Shown here in pieces: positions 29,101-36,702 of a stretch of 55,872 nucleotides of DNA. The DNA is taken from contig JASDWX010000081.1 of assembly GCA_041890515.1 (NCBI GenBank), positions 1-55,872 on the forward strand, written 5' to 3'. The DNA comes from Colwellia_A sp041890515. GTDB lineage: Bacteria > Pseudomonadota > Gammaproteobacteria > Enterobacterales > Alteromonadaceae. The position numbers and the translations under genes were made by a program. Under the pieces are notes generated by a model. That model did no database searches. It was given only the letters and a program-made list of their open reading frames with translations, and was not told where the DNA came from. The first letter of the stretch is position 1. Every line of letters starts with the position of its first letter.

Positions 29101-30818
29101 TTAAAGATATTAGCCAAATAAAAAAAGCAGACGAACGTTTGAAATTATTTGCAAAATGTATTGAGAACATATCCGATGCGGTTATTATTTATGATCGTAC
29201 CTTTAATATTGTCGATGTAAATAAATCGTTTCAACGTATAACTCAGAACTCTAGAAAAGAAATGATTGGTAAATCTATAAGCTTTACTCAATACCCAAAA
29301 AGCTTCACCATTGATGTAAAAAAACACCTAATAACCAAGGGGAGTTGGCACGGTGAGATTCAAAGCAAACGCGATAACGGGGAAATATATTTAACTGATT
29401 TAAATATCGACGTAATACTTGATGAAAACAAAAATATTTCTCATTTTGTTGGTGTATTTTCTGATATTACCAAACGAAAAGAAACCGAACAAGAACTGCG
29501 AAAGTTAGCCAATAGCGATACATTAACAGGCTTACCCAATCGATCCTATTTTCAAGCCAATCAAACCTTACTGGTACGGAAAAAAGTGCCCCATGCTTTA
29601 TTGGTTTTTGATTTAGATAACTTTAAAAAGATCAATGACTCGATGGGACACGAGGTTGGTGACGTACTTTTATGCCAAGTAGCCAAAAGAATTCGCGCCG
29701 TTGGTCGAAAACAAGATACTGTTTATCGGTTAGGTGGAGACGAATTCAGTATAATTATTGAAAACACCAATGACATTCATACGATTACCAGCATCGCCAA
29801 AGACGTGCTCACTACAATCGCACAGCCACTAAAACTAAAAAACCAAGAAGTCGTACTCTTCAGTAGCTTAGGTATTGTACTTTACCCCGAAGACGGTTTG
29901 TCACCACAGGAATTATTAAAAAATGCTGATACCGCGATGTATCATGCAAAAAATAATGGTGGTAATAAATATCAATTATTTAGCGACTCGATGAATAAAG
30001 CGGCGGTGAAACGCTTACAAGTTGAAAGTTTAATTCGACATGGTTTAAAAGAAGACTCTTTTTCAGTTTTTTATCAACCTAAAATTGAAATTTCTACGGG
30101 TAAAGTGGCGGGTATGGAAGCGTTAGTACGCTTTGAGACTCCGAAAAAAGGTATTATTAGCCCTATCACTTTTATTCCAATATCAGAAGAGACAGGACAA
30201 ATCATTGATATTGGTGAGGTGGTGTTAAGAAAATCATGTTACGCCACTAAAAAATGGGTAGACGCTGGATTGTTTAATGGCCGCGTCGCCGTAAATTTAT
30301 CAGCAGTACAATTCACTCAACCTAATTTAGTCGGCATGATTGCTGATATTTTAAAAGAAAGCCAATTACCTGCAAAGTATCTTGAGTTAGAAATAACTGA
30401 AGGTACGGTTATGGACTCGCCTCAAAAAGCGATTGATATCATGCTACAAATTCGCGCTATGGGTATTCACTTATCATTAGATGATTTTGGTACGGGTTAC
30501 TCATCACTCGCCTATTTAAAAAAATTCCCACTGAACACTTTAAAAATAGACAAAGCTTTTGTTGATGATATAGAAGAGTCTGAACAAGGGCGTAATATGG
30601 TTGCGACTATAATAACGATTGCACACAACTTAGGTATGGATGTAGTGGCTGAAGGTGTTGAAACTAATAATCAACTGAGTTTCCTCTCAGGTTTACACTG
30701 TGAGCAATTACAAGGTTACCTCTATAGTAAACCTTTACCTGAAGGTGACTTTCAAAAATATTTACTTTCCTATCAAATCACTAAAGCATCTACAAACTTT
30801 GGCAAAGCGTCACGTTAA
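26148..30818 (+). CDS. Periplasmic-propeller / PAS-PAS-GGDEF-EAL sensor protein
   Basis: At 1556 residues this is the largest gene. The N-terminus has a signal or anchor segment, then two-component-regulator propeller repeats (WIATEDGLNRYDG, LWVGTEKGLSKYN and similar, about 60-680), a Y_Y_Y domain (YRLKGLEKNWIEAG, near 790), a membrane helix (SALIIYTLLCFLVIGYVI, about 850), and two PAS domains. The GGDEF domain has RLGGDEF with RKQD five residues earlier (I-site). The EAL domain has EALVR, EITEG, DDFGTGYSS, KIDKAF, AEGVE and QGYL, all intact. It presumably turns an external carbohydrate or peptide signal into c-di-GMP change. The TTG at 26148 has no good ribosome site; the GTG at 26175 has AAGG eight bases upstream and may be the true start. 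Confidence 0.93.
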   Translation: MKLLSKVVFVLNVFPNTYLVKYQQFFHIFCVFIFTVIFNIQSISAEETSTENLIAANTSLSSQAALKFKHLLSADGLSHNNVFDITQDHSGFIWIATEDGLNRYDGKSFVRYRKKLTDPNSIANNFIRKVFVDNDGVLWVGTEKGLSKYNVIHDNFENFYHEEGNNETLVDNVIWDIYQDNGRYSEENKEKIKNLWVSTSLGIHKFDKSTNNFKQIKIHGLENDLREIKTIYQDLKGNFWFGSYDNGIFLVNNDLNYSASLQKKNNNFRITIHANALFDIKEINKQYWLATDDGVFVLDENYNLVDRYSTTHSTNKIISDRVRSIVLADKSTVWIATENGLNIVNLNTNNIKTVQNNSQNKSLSINRLISIFKDNSDNIWIGTYGKGLNFFISGNQHFQHFLSDSNVSIELFAISADKRLWVYSGKSGLAPIKSKLNSNRNVLLEDEYIFQAVPDNKNNIWLYTLTDKLYIYNTSKKVAVELESWYKKSKYDRSYQFQIMGELVWFIDNNGKLVNYNITSKKFFRVQPNSSEKLKGIYIDDNQTLWSFSTDNQLISIDLSQTNSIKESLVYYKLSTFKDVPDFDINNIISSNSWVWLSSEQGLLLYDKDKKTTTYLNEDNGLSNNSTYSITLDNKENAWLSSNGVINLINPKTKKIKEFGKDFHLSDNEFYSNSSIKTSDNSIYFGVNNGYLKLSPSKITNIKQTINPPIFTELLIANKRIEIDRKLSLTPTNEMNNFSLTKNLSQLQKLTLKHEQSPFSIEFISPNTKFSDRVSYRYRLKGLEKNWIEAGKDNYRATYTNLSAGDYIFEVEVSDLLETVESQRNTLNIHILAPWWLSKSALIIYTLLCFLVIGYVIQQMRHKRLFHLQIQKSEERLKLSLWGSGDEMWDWNIITGKIYRSNIWGILEFPQDGKRNVGADKTNINEHDIGRVRDAINDHFDNGTDHFEATYRVKNKDDKWIWVLDRGKIVERDEKGTPTRMTGTLKDISQIKKADERLKLFAKCIENISDAVIIYDRTFNIVDVNKSFQRITQNSRKEMIGKSISFTQYPKSFTIDVKKHLITKGSWHGEIQSKRDNGEIYLTDLNIDVILDENKNISHFVGVFSDITKRKETEQELRKLANSDTLTGLPNRSYFQANQTLLVRKKVPHALLVFDLDNFKKINDSMGHEVGDVLLCQVAKRIRAVGRKQDTVYRLGGDEFSIIIENTNDIHTITSIAKDVLTTIAQPLKLKNQEVVLFSSLGIVLYPEDGLSPQELLKNADTAMYHAKNNGGNKYQLFSDSMNKAAVKRLQVESLIRHGLKEDSFSVFYQPKIEISTGKVAGMEALVRFETPKKGIISPITFIPISEETGQIIDIGEVVLRKSCYATKKWVDAGLFNGRVAVNLSAVQFTQPNLVGMIADILKESQLPAKYLELEITEGTVMDSPQKAIDIMLQIRAMGIHLSLDDFGTGYSSLAYLKKFPLNTLKIDKAFVDDIEESEQGRNMVATIITIAHNLGMDVVAEGVETNNQLSFLSGLHCEQLQGYLYSKPLPEGDFQKYLLSYQITKASTNFGKASR

Positions 30819-30904
30819 TGTCACTTCTTGACTAAAGTGGCAAATTATCGATTAAACATCCTGACAAAGTTTTGACAAACTTATAACACTACTAAAACCT
30901 CCAC

Positions 30905-30929
30905 AAAAGCCTTATTTAATAAGGCTTTT
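30905..30929 (+). terminator. Rho-independent terminator after the GGDEF/EAL gene
   Basis: AAAAGCCTTAT pairs with ATAAGGCTTTT around a TTA loop, followed by T then GCTTTT. It separates the large gene from the small peptide genes at 30995. Confidence 0.92.
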
Positions 30930-30994
30930 TGCTTTTGGCACATTCCATGCTTAATCATTGATGAATTTAATAATAATTAATTAAGGAAAATAGA

Positions 30995-31153
30995 ATGCTT
31001 AGCTCACTTATTTTGTCAATAGCAATGTCAGCGTCACCAGCTCCAGTTATTGAGAGTAATACTTTAGATATAATTCAAACTGGTCGTAAAGGCGTTAGAA
31101 TTGATCATAAATTAAATATCGAAAAGACAGGTCGTAAAGGTGTTCGTATATAG
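30995..31153 (+). CDS. Small secreted-type peptide with duplicated TGRKGVRI motif
   Basis: This 52-residue ORF has an AAGGA site nine bases before its ATG. The N-terminus (MLSSLILSIAMSASPAP) resembles a short signal peptide. The rest is two 16-residue repeats, each ending TGRKGVRI (residues 29-36 and 45-52), with related SNTLDIIQ and DHKLNIEK before them. The two DNA copies of TGRKGVRI differ in four of eight codons, all synonymous, which argues that the peptide is under selection. The mature part is cationic and Gly/Arg/Lys-rich. It is followed after 9 bases by a second tiny gene. I recognise no family; a toxin-like, signalling or antimicrobial peptide is possible but not shown. Confidence 0.6.
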   Translation: MLSSLILSIAMSASPAPVIESNTLDIIQTGRKGVRIDHKLNIEKTGRKGVRI

Positions 31154-31162
31154 GAAATAAAT

Positions 31163-31267
31163 ATGATTAATCTATTCAAAACTCTATTTGTATCAAAGAC
31201 TAAAGCAAACCCCATTGCTGCTAACATTGAAATTAAAGAAATGCCTGCAAGCACATGGTGGAAGTAA
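31163..31267 (+). CDS. 34-residue peptide ending in WWK, coupled to the gene before it
   Basis: The ORF begins 9 bases after the stop of the 52-residue peptide. An AGGA site overlaps that stop (31152-31155) with seven bases to the ATG, so translation is probably coupled. The peptide starts MINLFKTLFVSKTKANP, an amphipathic basic N-terminus, and ends MPASTWWK. There is no signal peptide. It could be a partner, leader or precursor peptide. There is no known modification gene adjacent. The reality of the gene rests on the ribosome site, tight spacing and its neighbour. Confidence 0.5.
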   Translation: MINLFKTLFVSKTKANPIAANIEIKEMPASTWWK

Positions 31268-31392
31268 GAAATATTCAACGACTATTTTTAAATAGTGCGT
31301 TTGCCAAAAAGACAAAAATTGCTACAAGGATCGTAGCTGTCTTATTTACTAATTCTCAGAGCTAAGTATAAGCGACAACTAACGTTAATCGC

Positions 31393-31593
31393 TTAAGCTC
31401 TCAGGATTAAAGTATTAAATCCAAATAACGCATTCACTTTCATACGTTTTTTCATACAAAACATTGGCCAAACCAATGGTCCAAAAACTAATCCAGCACA
31501 GGCCCAGCGCTTTAAGCCTAAGCCGCTTCGTAGCGCCTGACAATAAAAAAATAGTGAACAAACTACACTGATAAACCCTAAAAGTAATAACAT
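31393..31593 (-). CDS. Small hypothetical membrane protein
   Basis: The 66-residue ORF has two hydrophobic stretches (MLLLLGFISVVCSLFFYCQ and CAGLVFGPLVWPMFCM) with basic residues between and after them, consistent with a two-helix membrane protein. Similar small conserved hypothetical proteins are found in Alteromonadales, but I cannot name the family. The ribosome site is weak (GGTAAG). It converges on the small peptide genes. Confidence 0.5.
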   Translation of the reverse strand: MLLLLGFISVVCSLFFYCQALRSGLGLKRWACAGLVFGPLVWPMFCMKKRMKVNALFGFNTLILRA

Positions 31594-31647
31594 AATACTT
31601 ACCGCTATATCGACTAAATAATTGACTAAAATTTACAGACGAAATAT

Positions 31648-31691
31648 AACTAATTTAGAGTATTTATTCAACTAATTTAGAGTATTTATTC
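31648..31691 (+). repeat. Perfect tandem duplication of 22 bp
   Basis: Two adjacent identical copies (31648-31669 and 31670-31691), each beginning AACTAATTTAG and ending TATTTATTC. AT-rich and between genes; probably a slippage product. Confidence 0.9.
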
Positions 31692-31699
31692 CACTTTTT

Positions 31700-31850
31700 C
31701 AGGCAGTAACAAAAGTCGTTCCTTGCCATCTTGTTAGCTGCTCCTGCGTTACTCTACTTCCTGCATCCATACATCCAAAGCATTACGACATTGCTTCCGG
31801 GGATGACGGTGCTTATGATTTGTCCGGAACAAAAAAATCATGGCCGTTCA
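31700..31850. repeat. Candidate dispersed intergenic repeat
   Basis: This stretch is richer in GC than the flanks and contains CTGCTCCTGCGTTACTC, then ACTTCCTGCATCCAT and GGGGATGACGGTG. It resembles the dispersed non-coding repeats found between genes in Alteromonadales genomes; that is recognition from memory. The 62-codon frame across it is probably not a gene. Confidence 0.35.
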
Positions 31851-31863
31851 TCCAAACATAAAA

Positions 31864-31887
31864 AAAGAGGCGATAAATTGCCTCTTT
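31864..31887 (-). terminator. Rho-independent terminator of fadIJ
   Basis: On the minus strand AAAGAGGC pairs with GCCTCTTT around an 8-base loop, followed by a run of T residues (complement of 31858-31863). It lies about 40 bases past the fadJ stop. Confidence 0.9.
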
Positions 31888-31926
31888 GTTCATTAATTTG
31901 CCAACGATATGGCGCTTAATTGCCTA

Positions 31927-34134
31927 TTAAGAATAAAATTTCTTTCCTGTTTCAGCCATCTTAACTAAGGCTTGGCATGGCTTGAAGCGTTCTCCGTGCT
32001 CATTACTCCACAGGTTTAATTTACTTACAAGTGTTTCTGCGCCTATGGTATCCATATAATGGAATGGGCCCCCTAAAAAGGGTGGAAAACCAATACCAAA
32101 AATAGCACCAATATCACCATCTCTCGCATTGCGAATAATACCTTCGTCTAAACATCTTGCGGCTTCATTTAACATCATGAATACGCAACGTTGAACAAGT
32201 TCATTATTAGTTTTTTGATCTTTAATGGTAATGTTTAATAATGAATAAACTGATTCATCAACAATTTTTTTAGTGACTTTTTTACCCTTTTTATCTTTAT
32301 AAAGATAAAAGCCTTTTTGAACTTTTTTACCTAAACGTTTATCAGCAATCAATTTATTAAACGCTTCAGGTGGTGCAAACCTTTCACCTAACTCAGCTTG
32401 TAGAATAGGTCCAATCTTAGCGCCTATATCAATACCCACTTCGTCAAGTAACTGCATTGGACCCACAGGGAAACCGAAGTTAACTAGTGCTTTATCTAGC
32501 TTACCTATAGATTCTCCTTCGAGTAAGATCAAGGCAGCTTCATTCATATAAGGTGCTAGAATACGGTTAACATAAAAACCTGCTTTATCTTGTACAACAA
32601 TTGGCGTTTTTCCTTGCTTCTTAGCAAAAGCGACTGTTGTCGAAATAGTTTGATCAGACGTTTTGGAATGAGCAATAATTTCTGCTAATGGCATTTTATC
32701 TACCGGTGAAAAGTAATGAAGACCAATAACATTTTCAGGTCGTAACGCTTTTTCTGCAATTTTGCCAATAGGTAGACTTGATGTGTTACTTGCAAAAATG
32801 GCTTGCTCAGAGCAAATACTCTCCATATCATCAACCATTTTTTGTTTTAACGATAAATCTTCAAAAACGGCTTCTATAACCATATCAACTTTTTTGAAGC
32901 CACTATAATCAGTACAACCGGTGATCATCGCTAATTGCTTTTGCATCTCACTTTTAGGCATAAAGCGACGCTTAACTTTTTTGTTCAGTATGTCATAACC
33001 ATATTTCAGCGCGTGACTGATACCCTGCTCTGAAATATCTTTTATCCTTACATCAACATTGGCTTTGGTCGCCGTAACGAAAGCGATTCCGCCTCCCATT
33101 AAACCACCGCCTAAAACACCTACATGTTTAATAGGCAATGCATTAACACCTTCGATGCCTTCTTCTTTTTTCATATCAGTGGTTGCAAAGAATATTTGTC
33201 TTAACTGGGCTGATTCAGGTGACATAACGAGCTCACCAAAATGATCAGCTTCAGCTTGATAACCACGTTCTGATGATTTTTCAACGCCTATTCTTACACA
33301 ATCAATAATTTTAAGTGGAGAAGGATAATTCCCTTTCGTTTTTGCTAATACTGATTTCGTCGCTTGGCTGAATATCACTTTTCGACCAACAGCGTTACCT
33401 TCAAGCGCTTTATCTAAAGTACTTATTTTTCGATGATTTTTTTTGATTTTACTGGCTTTACCTTCTGCGGCTAATACAAGGTTTTCCGCAGCAGAAATTA
33501 AAATACTATTCGGTACAACATCAACAACAAGACCAGCTTTTAAGGCTTGTTTAGCACGAAGTTGCTTACCCGTTAACATCATATCTAATGCTTTTTGAAT
33601 ACCCACCAATTTTGGTAAACGTTGCGTACCACCACTACCTGGCAATAAACCTAACTGAACTTCGGGTAAACCTAGCGCAGTTTTCCCACTATCACTACAA
33701 ATACGAGCATGACATGCCATAGCGAGTTCAAGTCCACCACCTAGGCAAGCGCCATTAATCGCAGCAACAACCGGAATTGAAAGACTTTCTATTTGGTCAA
33801 AAATCATTTGCCCCTGTCGAGAAAGTGCTGTTGCTTCGCTCGCACTTTTACAACTCGCTAACATGTTAATATCTGCACCAGCAACGAAAGAGTCTGTTTT
33901 TCCACTGAGTAACACTATGCCTTTAATCGTATGGTCGTTACGTATTTCTTTTAATACCTCGTCAATTTCTGCTGAAAACTCAGCTTTCAAGGTGTTCATG
34001 GATTCGCCAATCACGTCCATTACTAAGTGAGCAATCCCATTGTCTTGGCGAATTAAAGTAAAGGTACTCATATTATTGCTCTCTTGGTTAATCTCTTGTT
34101 CATTTGCTTGATTGTTCTCGTTAAGTGAAGTCAT
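31927..34134 (-). CDS. fadJ: Fatty acid oxidation complex alpha subunit FadJ
   Basis: The multifunctional protein carries enoyl-CoA hydratase (N-terminal, GACLGGGLELAMACHARIC, LPEVQLGLLPGSGGTQRLPK) and 3-hydroxyacyl-CoA dehydrogenase (VGVLGGGLMGGGIAFVTA, then HYFSPVDKMPLAEI and DKAGFYVNRILAPY). It catalyses hydration and oxidation steps of beta-oxidation with FadI. The start at 34132-34134 overlaps the fadI stop (TAATG) and has GGAG eight bases upstream; another ATG at 34071 would give 714 residues, exactly the usual length. Either is possible. The pairing and order fit the anaerobic-type fadIJ operon. Confidence 0.97.
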   Translation of the reverse strand: MTSLNENNQANEQEINQESNNMSTFTLIRQDNGIAHLVMDVIGESMNTLKAEFSAEIDEVLKEIRNDHTIKGIVLLSGKTDSFVAGADINMLASCKSASEATALSRQGQMIFDQIESLSIPVVAAINGACLGGGLELAMACHARICSDSGKTALGLPEVQLGLLPGSGGTQRLPKLVGIQKALDMMLTGKQLRAKQALKAGLVVDVVPNSILISAAENLVLAAEGKASKIKKNHRKISTLDKALEGNAVGRKVIFSQATKSVLAKTKGNYPSPLKIIDCVRIGVEKSSERGYQAEADHFGELVMSPESAQLRQIFFATTDMKKEEGIEGVNALPIKHVGVLGGGLMGGGIAFVTATKANVDVRIKDISEQGISHALKYGYDILNKKVKRRFMPKSEMQKQLAMITGCTDYSGFKKVDMVIEAVFEDLSLKQKMVDDMESICSEQAIFASNTSSLPIGKIAEKALRPENVIGLHYFSPVDKMPLAEIIAHSKTSDQTISTTVAFAKKQGKTPIVVQDKAGFYVNRILAPYMNEAALILLEGESIGKLDKALVNFGFPVGPMQLLDEVGIDIGAKIGPILQAELGERFAPPEAFNKLIADKRLGKKVQKGFYLYKDKKGKKVTKKIVDESVYSLLNITIKDQKTNNELVQRCVFMMLNEAARCLDEGIIRNARDGDIGAIFGIGFPPFLGGPFHYMDTIGAETLVSKLNLWSNEHGERFKPCQALVKMAETGKKFYS

Positions 34135-35441
34135 TAATCTGTCTCCACAATCATAGCCGCGCCTAGGCCACCAGCAGCACATGCTGTTGTTAAACCTGTT
34201 CCACCGCCACGACGATTCAATTCATTTAGAGTTTGTACGATTAAACGCGTTCCTGTTGCAGCAAACGGATGACCATAAGCTAAAGACCCACCCATAACGT
34301 TGAACTTAGTCATGTCAATTTCACCAATCGCTTTATCTTGACCTAATTGCTCACGGGCAAACTTAGTGCTGGCAAACATTTTCATATTAGCAAGTGCTTG
34401 TGCAGCAAAAGCTTCATGCATTTCAATTAAGTCTAAATCTTTTAATTCCATACCGGCACGTTTAAGCGCTAATGGCGTCGCATAACTTGGACCCATTAAC
34501 ATGTCTTCCCAAACATCAATGGCAGCAAAAGCATAGCTTTTGATATAACCAAGAGGTTTATAACCTAATTCTTTCGCTCGACCTTCTCGCATTAATACAA
34601 TAGCTGATGCGCCATCGGTTAATGGGGTACTCGTTGCTGCGGTCACTGTGCCGTGTTTTCTATCAAAACATGGACGTAATTTTTTATAACTGGCGAGTTC
34701 TGAATTTTCACGAATACAGTTATCTTTCTCTATAAAGCTTTTATAGGGTTCGCTGTGCGCAGTCATCACTTCACCGGCTAATTTACCTTCTTGCCAGCTT
34801 TTCGTTGCTAACGTATGCGAACGATGCGCTAATTCATCTTGTGCTTCTCGAGAGATATTATGAGTTTTCGCCATTTGTTCAGCGGTATGTCCCATTGAAA
34901 TTCCCGTTGAATATTCTGCAACCGCAGGAGGAACAGGCATAATATCTTTTAAACCCAATTGACGGATCAAAGATATTTTTTGGCCTAAGCTTCGTGCTTT
35001 GCTTAAATCAAGTAATACTCGGGCAAACTTTTTAGAAACACCAATAGGCGCAACTGAAGAAGAATCAGCACCACCAGCAATTCCAACATCAACATAACCT
35101 GCCATTATAGCTTCAGTTACATTCACGGTTGATTGGAAGCTCGTTGCACAAGCTCTTGAAACACTATAAGCATCGGTATGAACATTCATTCCTGTTCCTA
35201 AAACGATTTCTCGAGCAATGTTTGGCGCTTCCGGCATCTGTACGACTTGACCAAAAACCAACTGATCAATGATAGAAGGGTCAATATCATGCTTTTGCAG
35301 TAATTCATTGACGACAATCTTCCCTAAATCTACTGCTGGAACACCATGAAAAGCAGTCGCTTGTTTAGCAAATGGCGTACGTAAGCCTGCGACTACAGCG
35401 ATACGTTCTCCATTTCGAGTCGTTAAATTCATTTTTGTCAT
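34134..35441 (-). CDS. fadI: Acetyl-CoA C-acyltransferase FadI (3-ketoacyl-CoA thiolase)
   Basis: The 435-residue thiolase performs the last step of beta-oxidation, releasing acetyl-CoA. The nucleophile Cys is in SRACATSFQSTVN; the later His is in GGSLAYGHPFAATGTR and the second Cys in TACAAGGLGAAMI. The length and sequence fit FadI rather than FadA (about 390). A GAAGGT site precedes the ATG, and its stop overlaps the fadJ start. A FadR-like operator lies 46 bases upstream. Confidence 0.98.
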   Translation of the reverse strand: MTKMNLTTRNGERIAVVAGLRTPFAKQATAFHGVPAVDLGKIVVNELLQKHDIDPSIIDQLVFGQVVQMPEAPNIAREIVLGTGMNVHTDAYSVSRACATSFQSTVNVTEAIMAGYVDVGIAGGADSSSVAPIGVSKKFARVLLDLSKARSLGQKISLIRQLGLKDIMPVPPAVAEYSTGISMGHTAEQMAKTHNISREAQDELAHRSHTLATKSWQEGKLAGEVMTAHSEPYKSFIEKDNCIRENSELASYKKLRPCFDRKHGTVTAATSTPLTDGASAIVLMREGRAKELGYKPLGYIKSYAFAAIDVWEDMLMGPSYATPLALKRAGMELKDLDLIEMHEAFAAQALANMKMFASTKFAREQLGQDKAIGEIDMTKFNVMGGSLAYGHPFAATGTRLIVQTLNELNRRGGGTGLTTACAAGGLGAAMIVETD

Positions 35442-35486
35442 GTCTTTACCTTCTATCGTAATATCTAATTATATTGTCTTCAAACC

Positions 35487-35503
35487 AAGAGGTCTGACCA
35501 CTT
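35487..35503. promoter_or_regulatory. FadR-like operator of fadIJ
   Basis: AAGAGGTCTGACCACTT is a 17-bp near-perfect palindrome with GGTC-T-GACC at its core, the pattern bound by FadR in gammaproteobacteria. It lies 46 bases before the fadI start, in the expected operator position. Confidence 0.75.
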
Positions 35504-35687
35504 ATTGATTGCTTTATTCTAACGCTAAATGAGAAAAATACAACTCCCAGCTAAAACGTGAACAAAACATTCGAAAATAAATTGTTAAAAATGATGTCAA
35601 AGTGCAAAAATTGCTTGTTTTATACTAGTTGAACCTTATATATATACCCACAGGTTTAACAATATAAATAGGCAAGTGGTAGTCAGC

Positions 35688-36653
35688 ATGGCAATTGAAC
35701 ATTTTTCATCTCTAAAAGAATACTTATCTCAACAAATTATCGGTCAGCATGCCCTTGTTGAAAACTTACTTATCGCACTTCTTGCCAATGGTCACTTAAT
35801 TGTAGAAGGTCCTCCCGGCTTAGCAAAGACACGTGCTGTAAATGCATTAGCTGATGGGCTTGAGGCTGACTTTCATCGTGTTCAATTCACACCTGATCTT
35901 TTGCCTGCTGATTTAACAGGTACCGATATTTACCGTCCGGAAGATGGCACATTTGTTTTCCAGCCGGGTCCACTTTTTAGAAACCTTGTACTAGCCGATG
36001 AAATAAACAGAGCGCCAGCAAAAGTACAGTCCGCTTTATTAGAAGCAATGGGAGAAGGACAAATTACTGTCGGGCGTAATACTTACCCTCTACCTGATTT
36101 ATTTTTAGTAATGGCAACGCAAAATCCGATTGAGCAAGAAGGGACATATCCTTTACCTGAAGCACAGTTAGATCGTTTCTTAATGCACTTAGAAATTGAC
36201 TACCCTGATGCAGCCAGCGAATTGGCTATTTTAAAACTCAATCGCGGTGAAGCACTTCAACATAAAAAAGAAAACCAAAAGCCAGTAAAAGCAATTTCAC
36301 AAAGTGATATTTTTGCCGCTCGTGACGAAGTCATGGAAATTCATATGGCACCCGCAATAGAAAATTACATTGTCGATTTGATCATGGCAACGCGTACGCC
36401 TGAGAAATATGATGATCAACTAAAAAAATGGCTTGCGTATGGCGCTAGCCCCCGAGCAACTATCGCACTCGATAGATGTTCACGTGCCCGTGCTTGGTTG
36501 CACAATCGCGATTTTGTTAGCCCTGAAGATGTACAAGCCGTATTTCATAACGTTTTACGTCACCGTATTTTACTCACTTACCAAGCAGAAGCTGAAGGTA
36601 TTAATAGTAATCAACTACTTGATCACTTATTAAGTTTAGTCGCTGTTGCTTAA
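35688..36653 (+). CDS. MoxR-family AAA+ ATPase
   Basis: I chose MAIEHFSSLKEYLSQQI at 35688; a GTG four codons earlier is possible. The 321-residue ATPase has Walker A GPPGLAKT, Walker B LVLADEIN, sensor ATQNPIEQEG and the arginine-finger context AQLDRFLM. MoxR proteins act with von Willebrand proteins as chaperone-like machines. It is the first gene of a run of six genes (DUF58, DUF4381, BatA, BatB-TPR, BatD), matching the classic MoxR-Bat cluster. Confidence 0.95.
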   Translation: MAIEHFSSLKEYLSQQIIGQHALVENLLIALLANGHLIVEGPPGLAKTRAVNALADGLEADFHRVQFTPDLLPADLTGTDIYRPEDGTFVFQPGPLFRNLVLADEINRAPAKVQSALLEAMGEGQITVGRNTYPLPDLFLVMATQNPIEQEGTYPLPEAQLDRFLMHLEIDYPDAASELAILKLNRGEALQHKKENQKPVKAISQSDIFAARDEVMEIHMAPAIENYIVDLIMATRTPEKYDDQLKKWLAYGASPRATIALDRCSRARAWLHNRDFVSPEDVQAVFHNVLRHRILLTYQAEAEGINSNQLLDHLLSLVAVA

Positions 36654-36702
36654 GCGACTTTAACAACATCAAAAATGAACGATCTATATTGTAAGTAAAT
36701 TT

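Noticed and set aside
31731..31919. 62-codon frame in the gap between the small membrane protein gene and fadJ
   Set aside because: It overlaps the candidate repeat and the fadIJ terminator, has no ribosome site and no recognisable protein character.
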